Numbered from the stretch's first letter, positions 22,679-31,291 are shown. The stretch is DNA of 64,000 bases from Alteriqipengyuania bathyomarina_B (GCF_038594605.1 NZ_JBCFZM010000004.1:1-64000); one strand, 5' to 3'. Notes: generated by a model from the letters alone, not told the origin. Numbers and translations are program-made.

Positions 22679-23992
22679 CTACACAGCAGAACTGAACTGG
22701 CGCGGCGAGACCGTGCGATAGGCATCGAACAGCGATGCGATCGTGCGTGCGTAGGGCAACCCGTCGGGCTCGATGCGCAGCCACTCCCGGTCGATGCTCG
22801 CGAGGCCCCGATCGACGAAGGGGGCGAGCCTGGGTGCAACCTCCGAGAGCATTCGTGCACCGACGCGGCTGCGCCCCTCGCACAGCAATCGCTCGATAAT
22901 GGCGCCGCGATAGCGGTCGTCCGCCGTGCGGTGGATCCCGCGGTTGGCGGTCAGATGGCCTTCGCCGGCCTGCATCCGGTAGCGGCCCGAGTTCTTTTCG
23001 TTCTGCGCGATCAGGCCCGGGAAGCTACTGATGGCGGACGCACCCAGACCGATCAGCACATCGCTGGGATCGTCGGTAAAGCCCTGGAAATTGCGTTTCA
23101 GACCACCGCTCGTCACCGCCGCAGCCAACGGATCGCCACCGGCCCGCGCGAAATGGTCGAACCCCACCGGCAGATAGCCGTGGGTGAGGAAGTATCCGAA
23201 ACCGGTCGCGGCCATTTCGAAGCGGGCATCGCGACCCGGCAAGTCGCTCGCGTCGATCATCCGCTGGCGCGGCACCACGTGCGGCACATGCGCATACCCG
23301 AACAGCGCGACGCGATCCGCGCCCAGCACGCGGGTGCGGTGCATGCTGTCTTCGAGATCGGCGAGCGACTGACCAGGCAGGCCGTACATGAGATCGAAAT
23401 TGAGCGAGGTCACACCCGCTTCGCGCAGCCAGTCGACCGTCTGCACGATCTGATCCTCGGGCTGAACGCGTCCGATCGTTTGCTGGCAATGCGTCGCAAA
23501 GGTCTGCACGCCGAGGCTGGCGCGCTCCACCCCGACGGCGCCGAGGACCTGCGCCCAGTCCTTGGTCATCGTGCGCGGATCGAGCTCGATCGAGAAGATC
23601 GGGTCGTCCATCTCGAAATGGATCGTCAGCGCATCGACCAGCCGCAGGAACTCGACCGGGGCGATGGCATTCGGGCTGCCCCCGCCGAACGCGACCCGGC
23701 CCACCCGGGTGCCGCGCGGCAACAGCGCGGCGACCGTTTCGATTTCGCGGTGAAGCGCACGCAGATAGCTTTCGAGCCGCTGGCGCTTGTTCGCCTTGCC
23801 GGTATTGCAGCCGCAATAATAGCAAATCTGCTCGCAGAACGGGATGTGGAGATAGAGCGAAACATCGCTCTGCGTCCGCTCCAGCTCGGTGCGATAATGA
23901 CAGGCGGGCAGAAGATCGAAGTCCGCTGCGGTCGGATAGCTGGTATAACGCGGAACGGGCGTCTCCAGCAGCTCTGGATAATAAGGCCACAT
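22679..23992 (-). CDS. hemN: Oxygen-independent coproporphyrinogen III oxidase
   Basis: A 437-residue radical SAM enzyme that makes protoporphyrinogen IX without oxygen. The N-terminal RYTSYPTAADF and the Fe-S motif PFCEQICYYCGC (Cys53, Cys57, Cys60, with the HemN-specific Cys62) are present. Also seen are GGGSPNAI, NFDLMYGLPGQS and the C-terminal HemN domain. Its location between the cco operon and an FNR box, on the opposite strand, fits supply of heme and bacteriochlorophyll precursors at low oxygen. It is slightly shorter than E. coli HemN but complete. Confidence 0.94.
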   Translation of the reverse strand: MWPYYPELLETPVPRYTSYPTAADFDLLPACHYRTELERTQSDVSLYLHIPFCEQICYYCGCNTGKANKRQRLESYLRALHREIETVAALLPRGTRVGRVAFGGGSPNAIAPVEFLRLVDALTIHFEMDDPIFSIELDPRTMTKDWAQVLGAVGVERASLGVQTFATHCQQTIGRVQPEDQIVQTVDWLREAGVTSLNFDLMYGLPGQSLADLEDSMHRTRVLGADRVALFGYAHVPHVVPRQRMIDASDLPGRDARFEMAATGFGYFLTHGYLPVGFDHFARAGGDPLAAAVTSGGLKRNFQGFTDDPSDVLIGLGASAISSFPGLIAQNEKNSGRYRMQAGEGHLTANRGIHRTADDRYRGAIIERLLCEGRSRVGARMLSEVAPRLAPFVDRGLASIDREWLRIEPDGLPYARTIASLFDAYRTVSPRQFSSAV

Positions 23993-24027
23993 GGCGGGAC
24001 AGCCTAGTCATCCTGGCCCCTCCGTCT

Positions 24028-24041
24028 TTGCGCTGGATCAA
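24028..24041. promoter_or_regulatory. Degenerate FNR-like half site near hemN
   Basis: TTGCGCTGGATCAA matches TTGAT-N4-ATCAA at eight of ten fixed positions. It lies only about 36 bases before the hemN ATG, too close for a standard -41.5 activator site, so it may be a secondary or repressing site. Confidence 0.35.
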
Positions 24042-24073
24042 ATTTACCCGAACAGGCATGCCATTTTTCATTC

Positions 24074-24087
24074 TTGATCTGAGTCAA
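24074..24087. promoter_or_regulatory. FNR box between hemN and ompW
   Basis: TTGATCTGAGTCAA matches the FNR consensus at nine of ten fixed positions. Its centre is 88 bases from the hemN ATG and 90 bases from the ompW ATG. At -41.5 spacing it leaves leaders of roughly 47 and 49 bases, so one site could activate both divergent genes. Confidence 0.7.
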
Positions 24088-24170
24088 TGCAGCCGCGCGA
24101 CCGCTAAGCCATCTCTGCCCTCGCCGCCCAGACGGGGTGGCTGAAATGGAATGCGAGAAGGATCGAAGAG

Positions 24171-24839
24171 ATGAAGCGTCTGTTTGCCGCAATGCTTGTT
24201 GGAACCGCCATGCTGGCCACGCCTGCCGCGGCTCAGGAAGAACAGGGCAACATCCAGGTGAAGCTGCTGGGCACCGTCGTGATGCCTGACGGAGCGATCA
24301 CGTCCGTCAACGTCGATACGGTCGGCCTGCCGGCTGACACCCAGACCGAAGCCAACGACAATTTCGTGCCGACCCTGGCGGTCGAGTACTTCGTGTCGGA
24401 CAATTTCTCGCTCGAGACGATCTGCTGCATGACGCAGCACGATGTCGACGCAGTATCGGGCCTGCCGGGTGCCGAACTCGTTTCGAATGCGAAGCTGATC
24501 CCTGCAACGGTGACTGCCAAGGGTCACTTCGACCTCGGCCCGGTGAAGCCTTATGTCGGCGCGGGCGTGACCTACTTTCTGTGGGTCGATGTCGATCCAG
24601 GCGAGGCCACGCTGCCGCTGGGCGTGACCGAAACCGACCTGTCGGACGAATTCGGCGTGGTGCTGCAGGCGGGCGTGGATGTGCCGCTGAGCGACAATGG
24701 CTTTGGCCTGACGCTCGATGCGAAGAAGTACTTCGTCGGCACGACCGCCAGCTGGTATGCGGGCGACACGCTGGCGATCGAGACCGAGCATGATCTCGAC
24801 CCCTGGGTGCTCAGCGCAGGCGTCAGCTACCGCTTCTAG
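24171..24839 (+). CDS. ompW: OmpW family outer-membrane protein
   Basis: A 222-residue small beta-barrel porin. The signal peptide is MKRLFAAMLVGTAMLATPAAAQ. The barrel carries OmpW features: GNIQVKLLGTVVMPDGA near the start, PTLAVEYFVSDNFSLE, KPYVGAGVTYF and a C-terminal strand ending WVLSAGVSYRF. OmpW proteins are often induced at low oxygen by FNR-type regulators and may admit small hydrophobic compounds; the FNR box upstream agrees with that. It converges with fnrL, with 20 bases between stops. Confidence 0.88.
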   Translation: MKRLFAAMLVGTAMLATPAAAQEEQGNIQVKLLGTVVMPDGAITSVNVDTVGLPADTQTEANDNFVPTLAVEYFVSDNFSLETICCMTQHDVDAVSGLPGAELVSNAKLIPATVTAKGHFDLGPVKPYVGAGVTYFLWVDVDPGEATLPLGVTETDLSDEFGVVLQAGVDVPLSDNGFGLTLDAKKYFVGTTASWYAGDTLAIETEHDLDPWVLSAGVSYRF

Positions 24840-24859
24840 CCTTCGCGTAGGGAGGTGCG

Positions 24860-25570
24860 CTATCCGGCGAGGTCTTCCAGAACCTCGCGTTTCTCGATGG
24901 CCACCTCCCTGCGATTGGGCAGCGAAATGACCCCGGCTTTCTTGAGCTTGGTGAACTCGCGGCTGACGGTTTCGATCGTCAGCCCGAGCACGTCTGCAAT
25001 CTGGCCACGGCTGAGCTGCAGACCGAAGGGCACTGTCGGCCCGGCGTCGGCGGTTGCAAACCGCGACGAGAGATCGAGCAGGAAGGTCGCCACGCGCTGC
25101 TCGGCAGTCATGCGGCCGAGGATCAGCATCCACTTGCGGGTCCGGTCAAGCTCCGAGAGCGTGCGTTCGAGCAGCTTGTGCTCGAGACGCGGATGTTCCC
25201 GCGCAAAGCGATCGAAATCGACCCGCCTGAACACGCACACCAGAACGTCGGTCATTGCCTCGACCGTATAAGGCGTCGACTGACCGAAGGGCCGCCCGAT
25301 GAAATCGGACGGGAAGGCAAGCCCCAGAATCTGCTCCTTACCGTCGATCGTGCTGGTCGACAGCTTCATCATCCCTTCCACGACATTTGCGACCACGACC
25401 GCTTCGTCGCCCTCCCACAGCAATTGCTCCCCTGCAGACAGATGCTTGCGCTGGCCAATCGCGTTGAGCGCAACAATCTCTTCATTGTCGAGCTCGCTAC
25501 ATATCGCGCGATTGCGCACCGCGCAGGTGTCGCAGAAATTCTTGGCGGGGTTGGGGAAAGCTTCGTTCAT
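24860..25570 (-). CDS. fnrL: FnrL, oxygen-sensing Fe-S transcriptional regulator
   Basis: A 236-residue CRP/FNR regulator with the alphaproteobacterial cysteine set: Cys13, Cys16 and Cys24 (C-x2-C-x7-C) plus Cys112 in VLVCVFRRVDF. This spacing is that of Rhodobacter FnrL. These four ligate an oxygen-labile 4Fe-4S cluster that allows dimerisation and DNA binding without oxygen. The HTH LSRGQIADVLGLTIETVSREF has the E-xx-SR recognition helix for TTGAT. It should control the four FNR boxes seen in this window. I see no FNR box before its own gene. Confidence 0.93.
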   Translation of the reverse strand: MNEAFPNPAKNFCDTCAVRNRAICSELDNEEIVALNAIGQRKHLSAGEQLLWEGDEAVVVANVVEGMMKLSTSTIDGKEQILGLAFPSDFIGRPFGQSTPYTVEAMTDVLVCVFRRVDFDRFAREHPRLEHKLLERTLSELDRTRKWMLILGRMTAEQRVATFLLDLSSRFATADAGPTVPFGLQLSRGQIADVLGLTIETVSREFTKLKKAGVISLPNRREVAIEKREVLEDLAG

Positions 25571-25708
25571 CGTCCAATTCTAGCATTAGCTGAGTGACCC
25601 GATCGGGGGAAGACGCGGGATTATGTGCAACCGTATTCCTATCACTTAGCACCGGCTTAAAGGCAGGTCACACCGGGAGGGAGAAATCGTTGCCCGGTGA
25701 AAGCCCGG

Positions 25709-26788
25709 TTACGGCTCAAGGCCCGGAGCCGGCGCCGGCGTCCAGTCCTCGCCAGCGAAGCGGATCGGCGGCGCTATGTGATGCGCGCCCTGTGCGCTCT
25801 CCATCAGCAGGCCCCGCTCGGCGACATGCGGTTGTTCCAGCGCTTCCCGAAAATCGAGTACCGGGGCGAAGGCCACGTCCTTGTCGGCGAACCACGCCAC
25901 CCATTCGTCGCGGGTCTTGGTGGCGAAAGTCTCGCGCAGGAAGGCGATCAGTTCGCCCTGCTCGCCCGCTTCGCGCTCGGCATGGGCGACCAGGTCTTCA
26001 CGCCCCAGCGCGCTCAGCAGGTTGCGCGCAAACTTGATCTCGCGCCCGCCCAGCGCGACGTGCCTGCCGTCCTTCGTGCGATAGACCTGGTAGAACCCCG
26101 CCCCGCCGAGCGAGCGCTGGTTGGCGGACCTGGGGCTTTCGCCGCCCGCGATCGCCGTACCTGCGGTATGGACGCACCATGGCAGCAGGCTGTCGAACAT
26201 CGCGGTGTCGATATAGGCACCCCCGCCCATCCGGTCGCGGCCGATCAGCGCCATCAGCACGGCGGCGAGCGCGGTCAGCCCGGCCGCCATGTCCGCGCTC
26301 GCCGTGCCGGGCACCACCGGCATACCATCGGCACCGTCATTGACGCTCAGGAACCCGGCGAGCGCCTGCACCGCCATATCATGTGCAGGATGATGGGCGA
26401 GCGCACCCTCCTGTCCGAACGCGGAAATCGAGCAATAGACGATATCGGGCTTGAGCGCCTTCACCGTCTCGTAGTCGAATCCCAGCCGCCGCATCACTCC
26501 AGGGCGGAAACCTTCGACGAAGACATCGGCCTGGCGGCACAGATCGGCGAGTTGCGCCTTGCCGCCTTCGCTCTTGAGATCGAGGACGACGCTGTGCTTG
26601 CCCCGGTTGAGATTGGCGAACCAGACAGAATGGCCCGCCTCGCTCGGTTCCATCGCGCGCGCCGGATCGCCGCCCTTTGGCTCGACCTTGATCACCCGCG
26701 CGCCCTGGTCGGCCATCATCACGGTCATCATCGGACCGGGCAGGAACTGCGTCAGATCGACGACGGTAATGCCGGAAAGCTTGCCCAT
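25709..26788 (-). CDS. CaiB/BaiF family III CoA-transferase
   Basis: A 359-residue family III CoA-transferase moving CoA between carboxylic acids through a glutamyl/aspartyl-CoA intermediate. Seen are the N-terminal SGITVVDLTQFLPGPMMTVMMADQGARVIKVEP, the NRGKHSVVLDLK segment and the catalytic Asp in AHDMAVQALAGFLS. It lies directly downstream of a MaoC hydratase and a CitE-like lyase. That trio matches the layout of itaconate degradation (itaconate CoA-transferase, itaconyl-CoA hydratase, citramalyl-CoA lyase). Mesaconate or another dicarboxylate is equally possible. ATG 26788 is preferred; a GTG at 26818 would add ten residues. Confidence 0.88.
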   Translation of the reverse strand: MGKLSGITVVDLTQFLPGPMMTVMMADQGARVIKVEPKGGDPARAMEPSEAGHSVWFANLNRGKHSVVLDLKSEGGKAQLADLCRQADVFVEGFRPGVMRRLGFDYETVKALKPDIVYCSISAFGQEGALAHHPAHDMAVQALAGFLSVNDGADGMPVVPGTASADMAAGLTALAAVLMALIGRDRMGGGAYIDTAMFDSLLPWCVHTAGTAIAGGESPRSANQRSLGGAGFYQVYRTKDGRHVALGGREIKFARNLLSALGREDLVAHAEREAGEQGELIAFLRETFATKTRDEWVAWFADKDVAFAPVLDFREALEQPHVAERGLLMESAQGAHHIAPPIRFAGEDWTPAPAPGLEP

Positions 26789-26842
26789 TGCGGTCAGACG
26801 GGCCGGTCTTGAAGACACTGCGCGCCTGCGACGCGCCCGGCG

Positions 26843-27352
26843 CTAGTCATCAGCATGGCCATGCCCGCGCTTCCATACCAGAATGGTTCGCTTGAAGTGG
26901 CTGACCACTTCACCGTGCTGGTTCATGGCAGTGGTCTTGAAGGTCACGATCCCTTGCCCCTCGCGGCTTTCGCTCTCGCGCTTTTCGAGCACCTCGCTCT
27001 CGCAATAGAGCGTGTCGCCCACGAATAGCGGCTTCGTCATCCGCACCTCGTCCCAGCCGAGGTTGGCAATCGCCTTCGCGCTCATGTCGGACACGCTCAT
27101 GCCCGTCATCAATGCGATCGTGAACGGGCTTACCACCAGCGGCTTCCCGAACTCGGTTTTCTTGGACTGCTCGTAATCGAAATGCAGCGGATGGGTGTTC
27201 ATCGTCAGCAGCGTGAACCACACATTGTCCGCATCGGTGATCGTGCGACCGGGCCGATGCTCGTAGATATGGCCGACCTCGAAATCCTCGAAATAGCGGC
27301 CCTGCACTTCCCGGAAGCGACCGGGTGCGATTTCGATGCTGGCATCACGCAT
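26843..27352 (-). CDS. MaoC-like hotdog enoyl-CoA hydratase
   Basis: A 169-residue MaoC dehydratase-domain protein. It has GRYFEDFEVGHIYEH near the start, then TITDADNVWFTLLTMNTHPLHFDYE carrying the Asp/His hydratase pair (D..N..H) of the R-hydratase family. Later come GMSVSDMSAKAIANLGWDEVR and VGDTLYCESEVL. Long MaoC members with this pattern hydrate mesaconyl-CoA or itaconyl-CoA. It overlaps the CitE-like gene by eight bases, and the CoA-transferase follows, so all three form one operon. The exact substrate is inferred from neighbours. Confidence 0.88.
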   Translation of the reverse strand: MRDASIEIAPGRFREVQGRYFEDFEVGHIYEHRPGRTITDADNVWFTLLTMNTHPLHFDYEQSKKTEFGKPLVVSPFTIALMTGMSVSDMSAKAIANLGWDEVRMTKPLFVGDTLYCESEVLEKRESESREGQGIVTFKTTAMNQHGEVVSHFKRTILVWKRGHGHADD

Positions 27353-28181
27353 GCGCCGTGTCCCCCTTGCGCGCAACGATCGCGCGATAATTCTTGACCA
27401 GCGGAGCCTCGAGCATCCGCCCCTTGTACCGGATCGCCTTCTCGCCCGCCTCTTCGTAAGCCGCAAGAGCCGCCACCGCTTCGGCGTAGAGTTCGTCCGA
27501 AGGTTCGAAAATACCGGAGATGATCGGCACCTGGCGCGGGTGGATAGCCGACTTGGCGGCAAAGCCGACGGCCTGGGCGCGGCGGCAATCCTCGGCGAAG
27601 CCATCATCGTCGTCGAGTGCGGCGAAAGGCGCGTCGATCGCGGGCGTGCGCGCCTCGGCGCAGGCGAGGATGAGTTGCTGGCGCGCGGCGAGCAGCGGCT
27701 CCCACGCAAGTTCCACGCCCAGTTCGCCCGAGAAGTCCGCCCCGCCCAGCATGACCGCGGTGACCTTCGGATGGCTCGCGATGGCAAGCGCATGGCGCAG
27801 TCCGCGCGGTGTCTCGACCAGCGGCATCAGATCCGGGCAGCGGTCCCCCAATGCGCCCGCCACCACATCCAGCTGTGCCGCATCCTCCACCATCGGGACC
27901 ATCATCGCGTCGGGCAGGCGGTCTGCATCGGCGAGATGGTGCAGATCGGCGATTCCCGCCCGCGTGGCGACGCCATTGATGCGAATTCCGTAGGCCGGAT
28001 CCGCCCCTGCCGCCTCCAGCGCCGCTGCGCGAGCATCGTCCTTGTCCGCCGGGCCGACCGCATCTTCGAGGTCGATCACGACGAGCCCTGCCCCGCTGGC
28101 ACGCGCCTTCGCGAACCGGTCGGGTCGCGATCCAGGCACGAAAAGCAGGCTGGTGGCTGTAAACACGTGCTTAGGCTCCAT
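27345..28181 (-). CDS. HpcH/HpaI-type CoA-ester lyase (CitE-like)
   Basis: A 278-residue TIM-barrel lyase of the CitE/malyl-CoA/citramalyl-CoA lyase family. Motifs are LLFVPGSRPDRFAKA at the N-terminus, VVIDLEDAV with metal-side acids, MPLVETPRGL with the conserved Glu, GGADFSGELG with the Asp metal ligand, and AKSAIHPRQVP near the end. It would split a 3-hydroxyacyl-CoA such as citramalyl-CoA or methylmalyl-CoA into acetyl-CoA or propionyl-CoA and a keto acid. First gene of the lyase-hydratase-transferase operon. Without the hydratase and transferase next door, stand-alone citrate lyase beta-like function would be an alternative. Confidence 0.88.
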   Translation of the reverse strand: MEPKHVFTATSLLFVPGSRPDRFAKARASGAGLVVIDLEDAVGPADKDDARAAALEAAGADPAYGIRINGVATRAGIADLHHLADADRLPDAMMVPMVEDAAQLDVVAGALGDRCPDLMPLVETPRGLRHALAIASHPKVTAVMLGGADFSGELGVELAWEPLLAARQQLILACAEARTPAIDAPFAALDDDDGFAEDCRRAQAVGFAAKSAIHPRQVPIISGIFEPSDELYAEAVAALAAYEEAGEKAIRYKGRMLEAPLVKNYRAIVARKGDTAHA

Positions 28182-28371
28182 TTCGCTTCAAAAGGCCCGA
28201 GGTCGGGGCCTCGTATCTGGCCGGACAGATCGACTGCGCGAGGGGGCAGAGTCAATGTTCTGCGACCGCCGGCGGCGCGAGAGGCGCTCCGCGGGATTTC
28301 GCGACGTGTGCGCACCCGTGCGCGACGTAAGCGGTCAAAGCGCGGATCCGATAGTCGCGCAAAGCGATCAC

Positions 28372-28399
28372 TTGTTCCTTTTTGAAAACTAGGTATGCT
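28372..28399 (+). promoter_or_regulatory. Sigma70-like promoter of the acyl-CoA dehydrogenase operon
   Basis: TTGTTC and TATGCT are separated by 16 bases, a good -35/-10 pair for the plus-strand operon starting at 28447. The surrounding AT-rich stretch stands out in a high-GC intergenic region of 265 bases, which holds nothing else coding. Confidence 0.5.
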
Positions 28400-28411
28400 C
28401 GTTTCCCGAGA

Positions 28412-28427
28412 ACGCACCAAAGTGCGT
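28412..28427. promoter_or_regulatory. Palindromic operator at the start of the acyl-CoA operon
   Basis: ACGCAC-CAAA-GTGCGT is a perfect 6-4-6 inverted repeat placed right after the -10 element, over or just past the likely transcription start. This is a repressor-type position. The dual-domain TetR protein encoded at the end of the same gene group is the natural candidate to bind it; that link is inferred. Confidence 0.5.
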
Positions 28428-28446
28428 CACACGGGAGAGACAAGAG

Positions 28447-29754
28447 ATGGCTTGGGATTTCGAAACCGAGCCCGGCTTTCACGAGAAGCTGGACTGGATG
28501 GAAAGCTTCGTGCGCGAGCGGGTCGAGCCGCTCGGCCTGCTTGGCATTCATCCATACGATGTCAAAAATCCGCGCAGAAACGAGATTGTTCGTCCGCTGC
28601 AGGACGAGGTGAAGCGCCAGGGCCTGTGGGCCTGCCACCTCGGCCCGGAGCTTGGTGGACAGGGCTATGGCCAGGTCAAGCTGGGCCTCATGAACGAGAT
28701 CCTGGGCGGCGCCAGCTTCGCCCCGATCGTGTTCGGCTGTCAGGCACCCGACACCGGCAATGCAGAGATCATCGCACACTACGGCACACCCGAACAGAAA
28801 ACGCGGTATCTGGAGCCGCTGTTGCAGAACGAGATCGTTTCGGCCTTCTCGATGACCGAACCGCAAGGCGGATCCGACCCGACCAATTTCGTCACCACCG
28901 CCGAACCGGATGGCGACGGCGAGAATGGGGGCTGGGTAATCAACGGCGAAAAATGGTTCTCCACCAATGGCAAGTGGGCTGACTTCCTGATCGTAATGGC
29001 CGTCACCGATCCCGATGCCCCGCGTCACCAGCGGATGAGCATGTTCATCGTGCCGGTCGACACGCCCGGCGTCGAAATCGTGCGCAATGTCGGCGTCTAC
29101 GGGCAGGAAAGCGGCTCGGAGAGCTACATCCGCTACACCGACGTTCACGTTCCCGCGGACCACCTGCTGGGCGAACGCGGCGGGGCCTTTGCGATTTCTC
29201 AAACAAGGCTCGGCGGCGGGCGCGTCCACCACGCGATGCGCACCGTGGGCAGCTGCAAGCGGCTGCTCGACGCGATGAGCCGCCGCGCGGTCAGCCGCAA
29301 GACGCGCACCGGCACGATCGCCGACTACCAGAGCGTGCAGATGCAGATCGCGGACAGCTATATCGAGCTGGAGCAGTTCAAGCTGTTCGTGCTGAAGACC
29401 GCGTGGATGATCGACAAGCACCAGGATTACCGCAAGGTGCGCAAGGACATCGCGGCGATCAAGGCGCTGATGCCCAAGGTCTATCACGACATCGCCCAGC
29501 GCTGCATCCACATCCACGGATCGCTCGGCGTCTCGAACGAAATGCCTTTCGTCGGCAACCTGATCGGGTCGATTGTGATGGGAATCGCCGACGGGCCGAC
29601 CGAAGTTCACAAGGTGACGGTCGCGAAGCAGCACCTGCGCGCCTACCGCGATGTGGAAGACCCGATCTTCCCCGACTATTCGCTGATCGAACGGCGCGCC
29701 TGCGCGCACGAGATGTACGATCCGGTCGAGGAAATCGTCGAGGCGGCGGAGTAG
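28447..29754 (+). CDS. Acyl-CoA dehydrogenase family protein (ACAD10/11-like)
   Basis: A 435-residue flavoprotein that introduces a trans-2 double bond into acyl-CoA. FAD/substrate motifs are FSMTEPQGGSDPTNF and INGEKWFSTNGKWADF. The C-terminal IADGPTEVHKVTVAKQHLR belongs to the ACAD10/11 branch rather than the short-chain dehydrogenases. First gene of a plus-strand run of three dehydrogenases and three transporters, with promoter and operator just upstream and an MFS gene four bases downstream. The substrate is unknown. Confidence 0.9.
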   Translation: MAWDFETEPGFHEKLDWMESFVRERVEPLGLLGIHPYDVKNPRRNEIVRPLQDEVKRQGLWACHLGPELGGQGYGQVKLGLMNEILGGASFAPIVFGCQAPDTGNAEIIAHYGTPEQKTRYLEPLLQNEIVSAFSMTEPQGGSDPTNFVTTAEPDGDGENGGWVINGEKWFSTNGKWADFLIVMAVTDPDAPRHQRMSMFIVPVDTPGVEIVRNVGVYGQESGSESYIRYTDVHVPADHLLGERGGAFAISQTRLGGGRVHHAMRTVGSCKRLLDAMSRRAVSRKTRTGTIADYQSVQMQIADSYIELEQFKLFVLKTAWMIDKHQDYRKVRKDIAAIKALMPKVYHDIAQRCIHIHGSLGVSNEMPFVGNLIGSIVMGIADGPTEVHKVTVAKQHLRAYRDVEDPIFPDYSLIERRACAHEMYDPVEEIVEAAE

Positions 29755-29758
29755 CGCG

Positions 29759-31282
29759 ATGGCCACCACCGCAGCCGCCCCCGCGCCCTCGCCCTCTTCC
29801 GCGCTAGCTCCCACCCCGCCGATGACGCGGCTCAATCGGCTCGCCTACGGCTCCGGCGCGATCGCCAACGGCATCAAGAATGCCGCGTTTTCGACCTATC
29901 TGCTTCTGTTCTACAACCAGGTCCTCGGCGTCCCCGCGGCAATCGTCTCGGGGGCCATCGCGCTGACCCTGCTGGTCGACGCCTTTGCCGATCCCTTCAT
30001 CGGGCGCTGGTCCGACATGACCCGGTCGCGCATCGGCCGACGCCATCCCTTCATCTTCGGCTCCGCGCTGCCGACCGCGGCCTTCTTCGTCCTCTCGTGG
30101 TTCCCGCCCGCGGGCCTGAGCGACATGCAGATGGGCTTCTGGATTTTCGCGCTCGCCTCGCTCACCCGCATGTCGATCAGCGCCTTCGAGATCACCACCA
30201 GCGCGATGAACCCGGAAATGACCGACGATTACGCGGAGCGGACCAAGCTGTTCGGCCTGCGCTATTTCTTCGGCTATCTCGGGACCTTCGGCTTTACCGC
30301 CTTCTCGCTCACGGTGTTCTTCGTCGCGACTCCCGAGTTCGAGCGCGGCCAGCTCAACCCTGAAGGCTACGTCAAGTTCGCGTGGCTGGGCGGCGCGCTG
30401 ATCCTCGCGGCGATCCTCGTCTGCGGCTTCGGGACGCTCAACCGCGTGCCCTACCTGCGCCAGCGCGACGAACCCGGTGAAGGCGCGACCCCCGGATCGC
30501 ATTTGAAGGAGATGTGGCAGGCGTTCCGCAATCGCGGATTTCTGGCGATCTTCGGCTTCGGCGTGTTCAAATATACCGCCATCGGGCTGTACGCGGCGAC
30601 CACGGTCTATTTCAGCACCTATGTCTTCAAGCTGAGCGCGAACGAGTTGGCGCTGCTGACCTTCGACAGCCTCATTGCCGCCACTCTCGCCGCCCCGCTC
30701 GCGCCGCGCTTTTCGCGCTGGCTGGGCAAGCGCAACACCTCGATGTTCATGGCGATCGTGGGCATCACGCTGGGCATTTCGCCGCTGTTCCTCACGCTGA
30801 TCGACGCCTTCTTCAAACCCGGCGATCCGATGCTGCTGCCGACCCTGTTCGTCATCGGCGCGGTCTACGGCGCGATGATCGCGATCTCGCTGATCAACAC
30901 CTCCTCCATGCTGGCGGACGTGGTGGAAGACCACGCGGTGCGTACCGGCCAGCACACGGCGGGCGTCTTCTTCGCGGCATCCAGCTTCATGCAGCAATGT
31001 TCCGCAGGGCTCGGGATCATGATGGCGGGCATCGTGCTCGAGCTGTCGAATTTTCCGACCAAAGCGGAGGTTTCGCAGATCACCCCAGCAATGGAGGACA
31101 GCCTGATCATCCACTACATTCCGTTCTCGCTCGGCCTGTGGATCATCGGCGCGCTGTTCCTCCTTTTCTATCCCATCACCGAAGAATCGCACCGTGAGAA
31201 CGTGGAGCGGCTGAAGGCGCGCGAGGCCCAGGCGCGCGAACAGACGATCCGCGACGGCGCTTTCGGCTCCCCGGCAAGATAG
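29759..31282 (+). CDS. MFS/GPH-type transporter, copy 1
   Basis: A 507-residue, 12-helix carrier of the GPH/MFS_2 (glycoside-pentoside-hexuronide cation symporter) type. Landmarks are YGSGAIANGIKNAAFSTYLLLFYNQVLGV in helix 1 and the loop VDAFADPFIGRWSD...RIGRRHPFIF between helices 2 and 3. A repeat of that loop appears in the second half (RFSRWLGKRN). It starts four bases after the dehydrogenase stop. In sphingomonads this family is found beside acyl-CoA genes as well as sugar genes, so a lipophilic acid or terpenoid substrate is plausible here; sequence alone does not tell. Confidence 0.85.
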   Translation: MATTAAAPAPSPSSALAPTPPMTRLNRLAYGSGAIANGIKNAAFSTYLLLFYNQVLGVPAAIVSGAIALTLLVDAFADPFIGRWSDMTRSRIGRRHPFIFGSALPTAAFFVLSWFPPAGLSDMQMGFWIFALASLTRMSISAFEITTSAMNPEMTDDYAERTKLFGLRYFFGYLGTFGFTAFSLTVFFVATPEFERGQLNPEGYVKFAWLGGALILAAILVCGFGTLNRVPYLRQRDEPGEGATPGSHLKEMWQAFRNRGFLAIFGFGVFKYTAIGLYAATTVYFSTYVFKLSANELALLTFDSLIAATLAAPLAPRFSRWLGKRNTSMFMAIVGITLGISPLFLTLIDAFFKPGDPMLLPTLFVIGAVYGAMIAISLINTSSMLADVVEDHAVRTGQHTAGVFFAASSFMQQCSAGLGIMMAGIVLELSNFPTKAEVSQITPAMEDSLIIHYIPFSLGLWIIGALFLLFYPITEESHRENVERLKAREAQAREQTIRDGAFGSPAR

Positions 31283-31291
31283 GTTCTCCCC

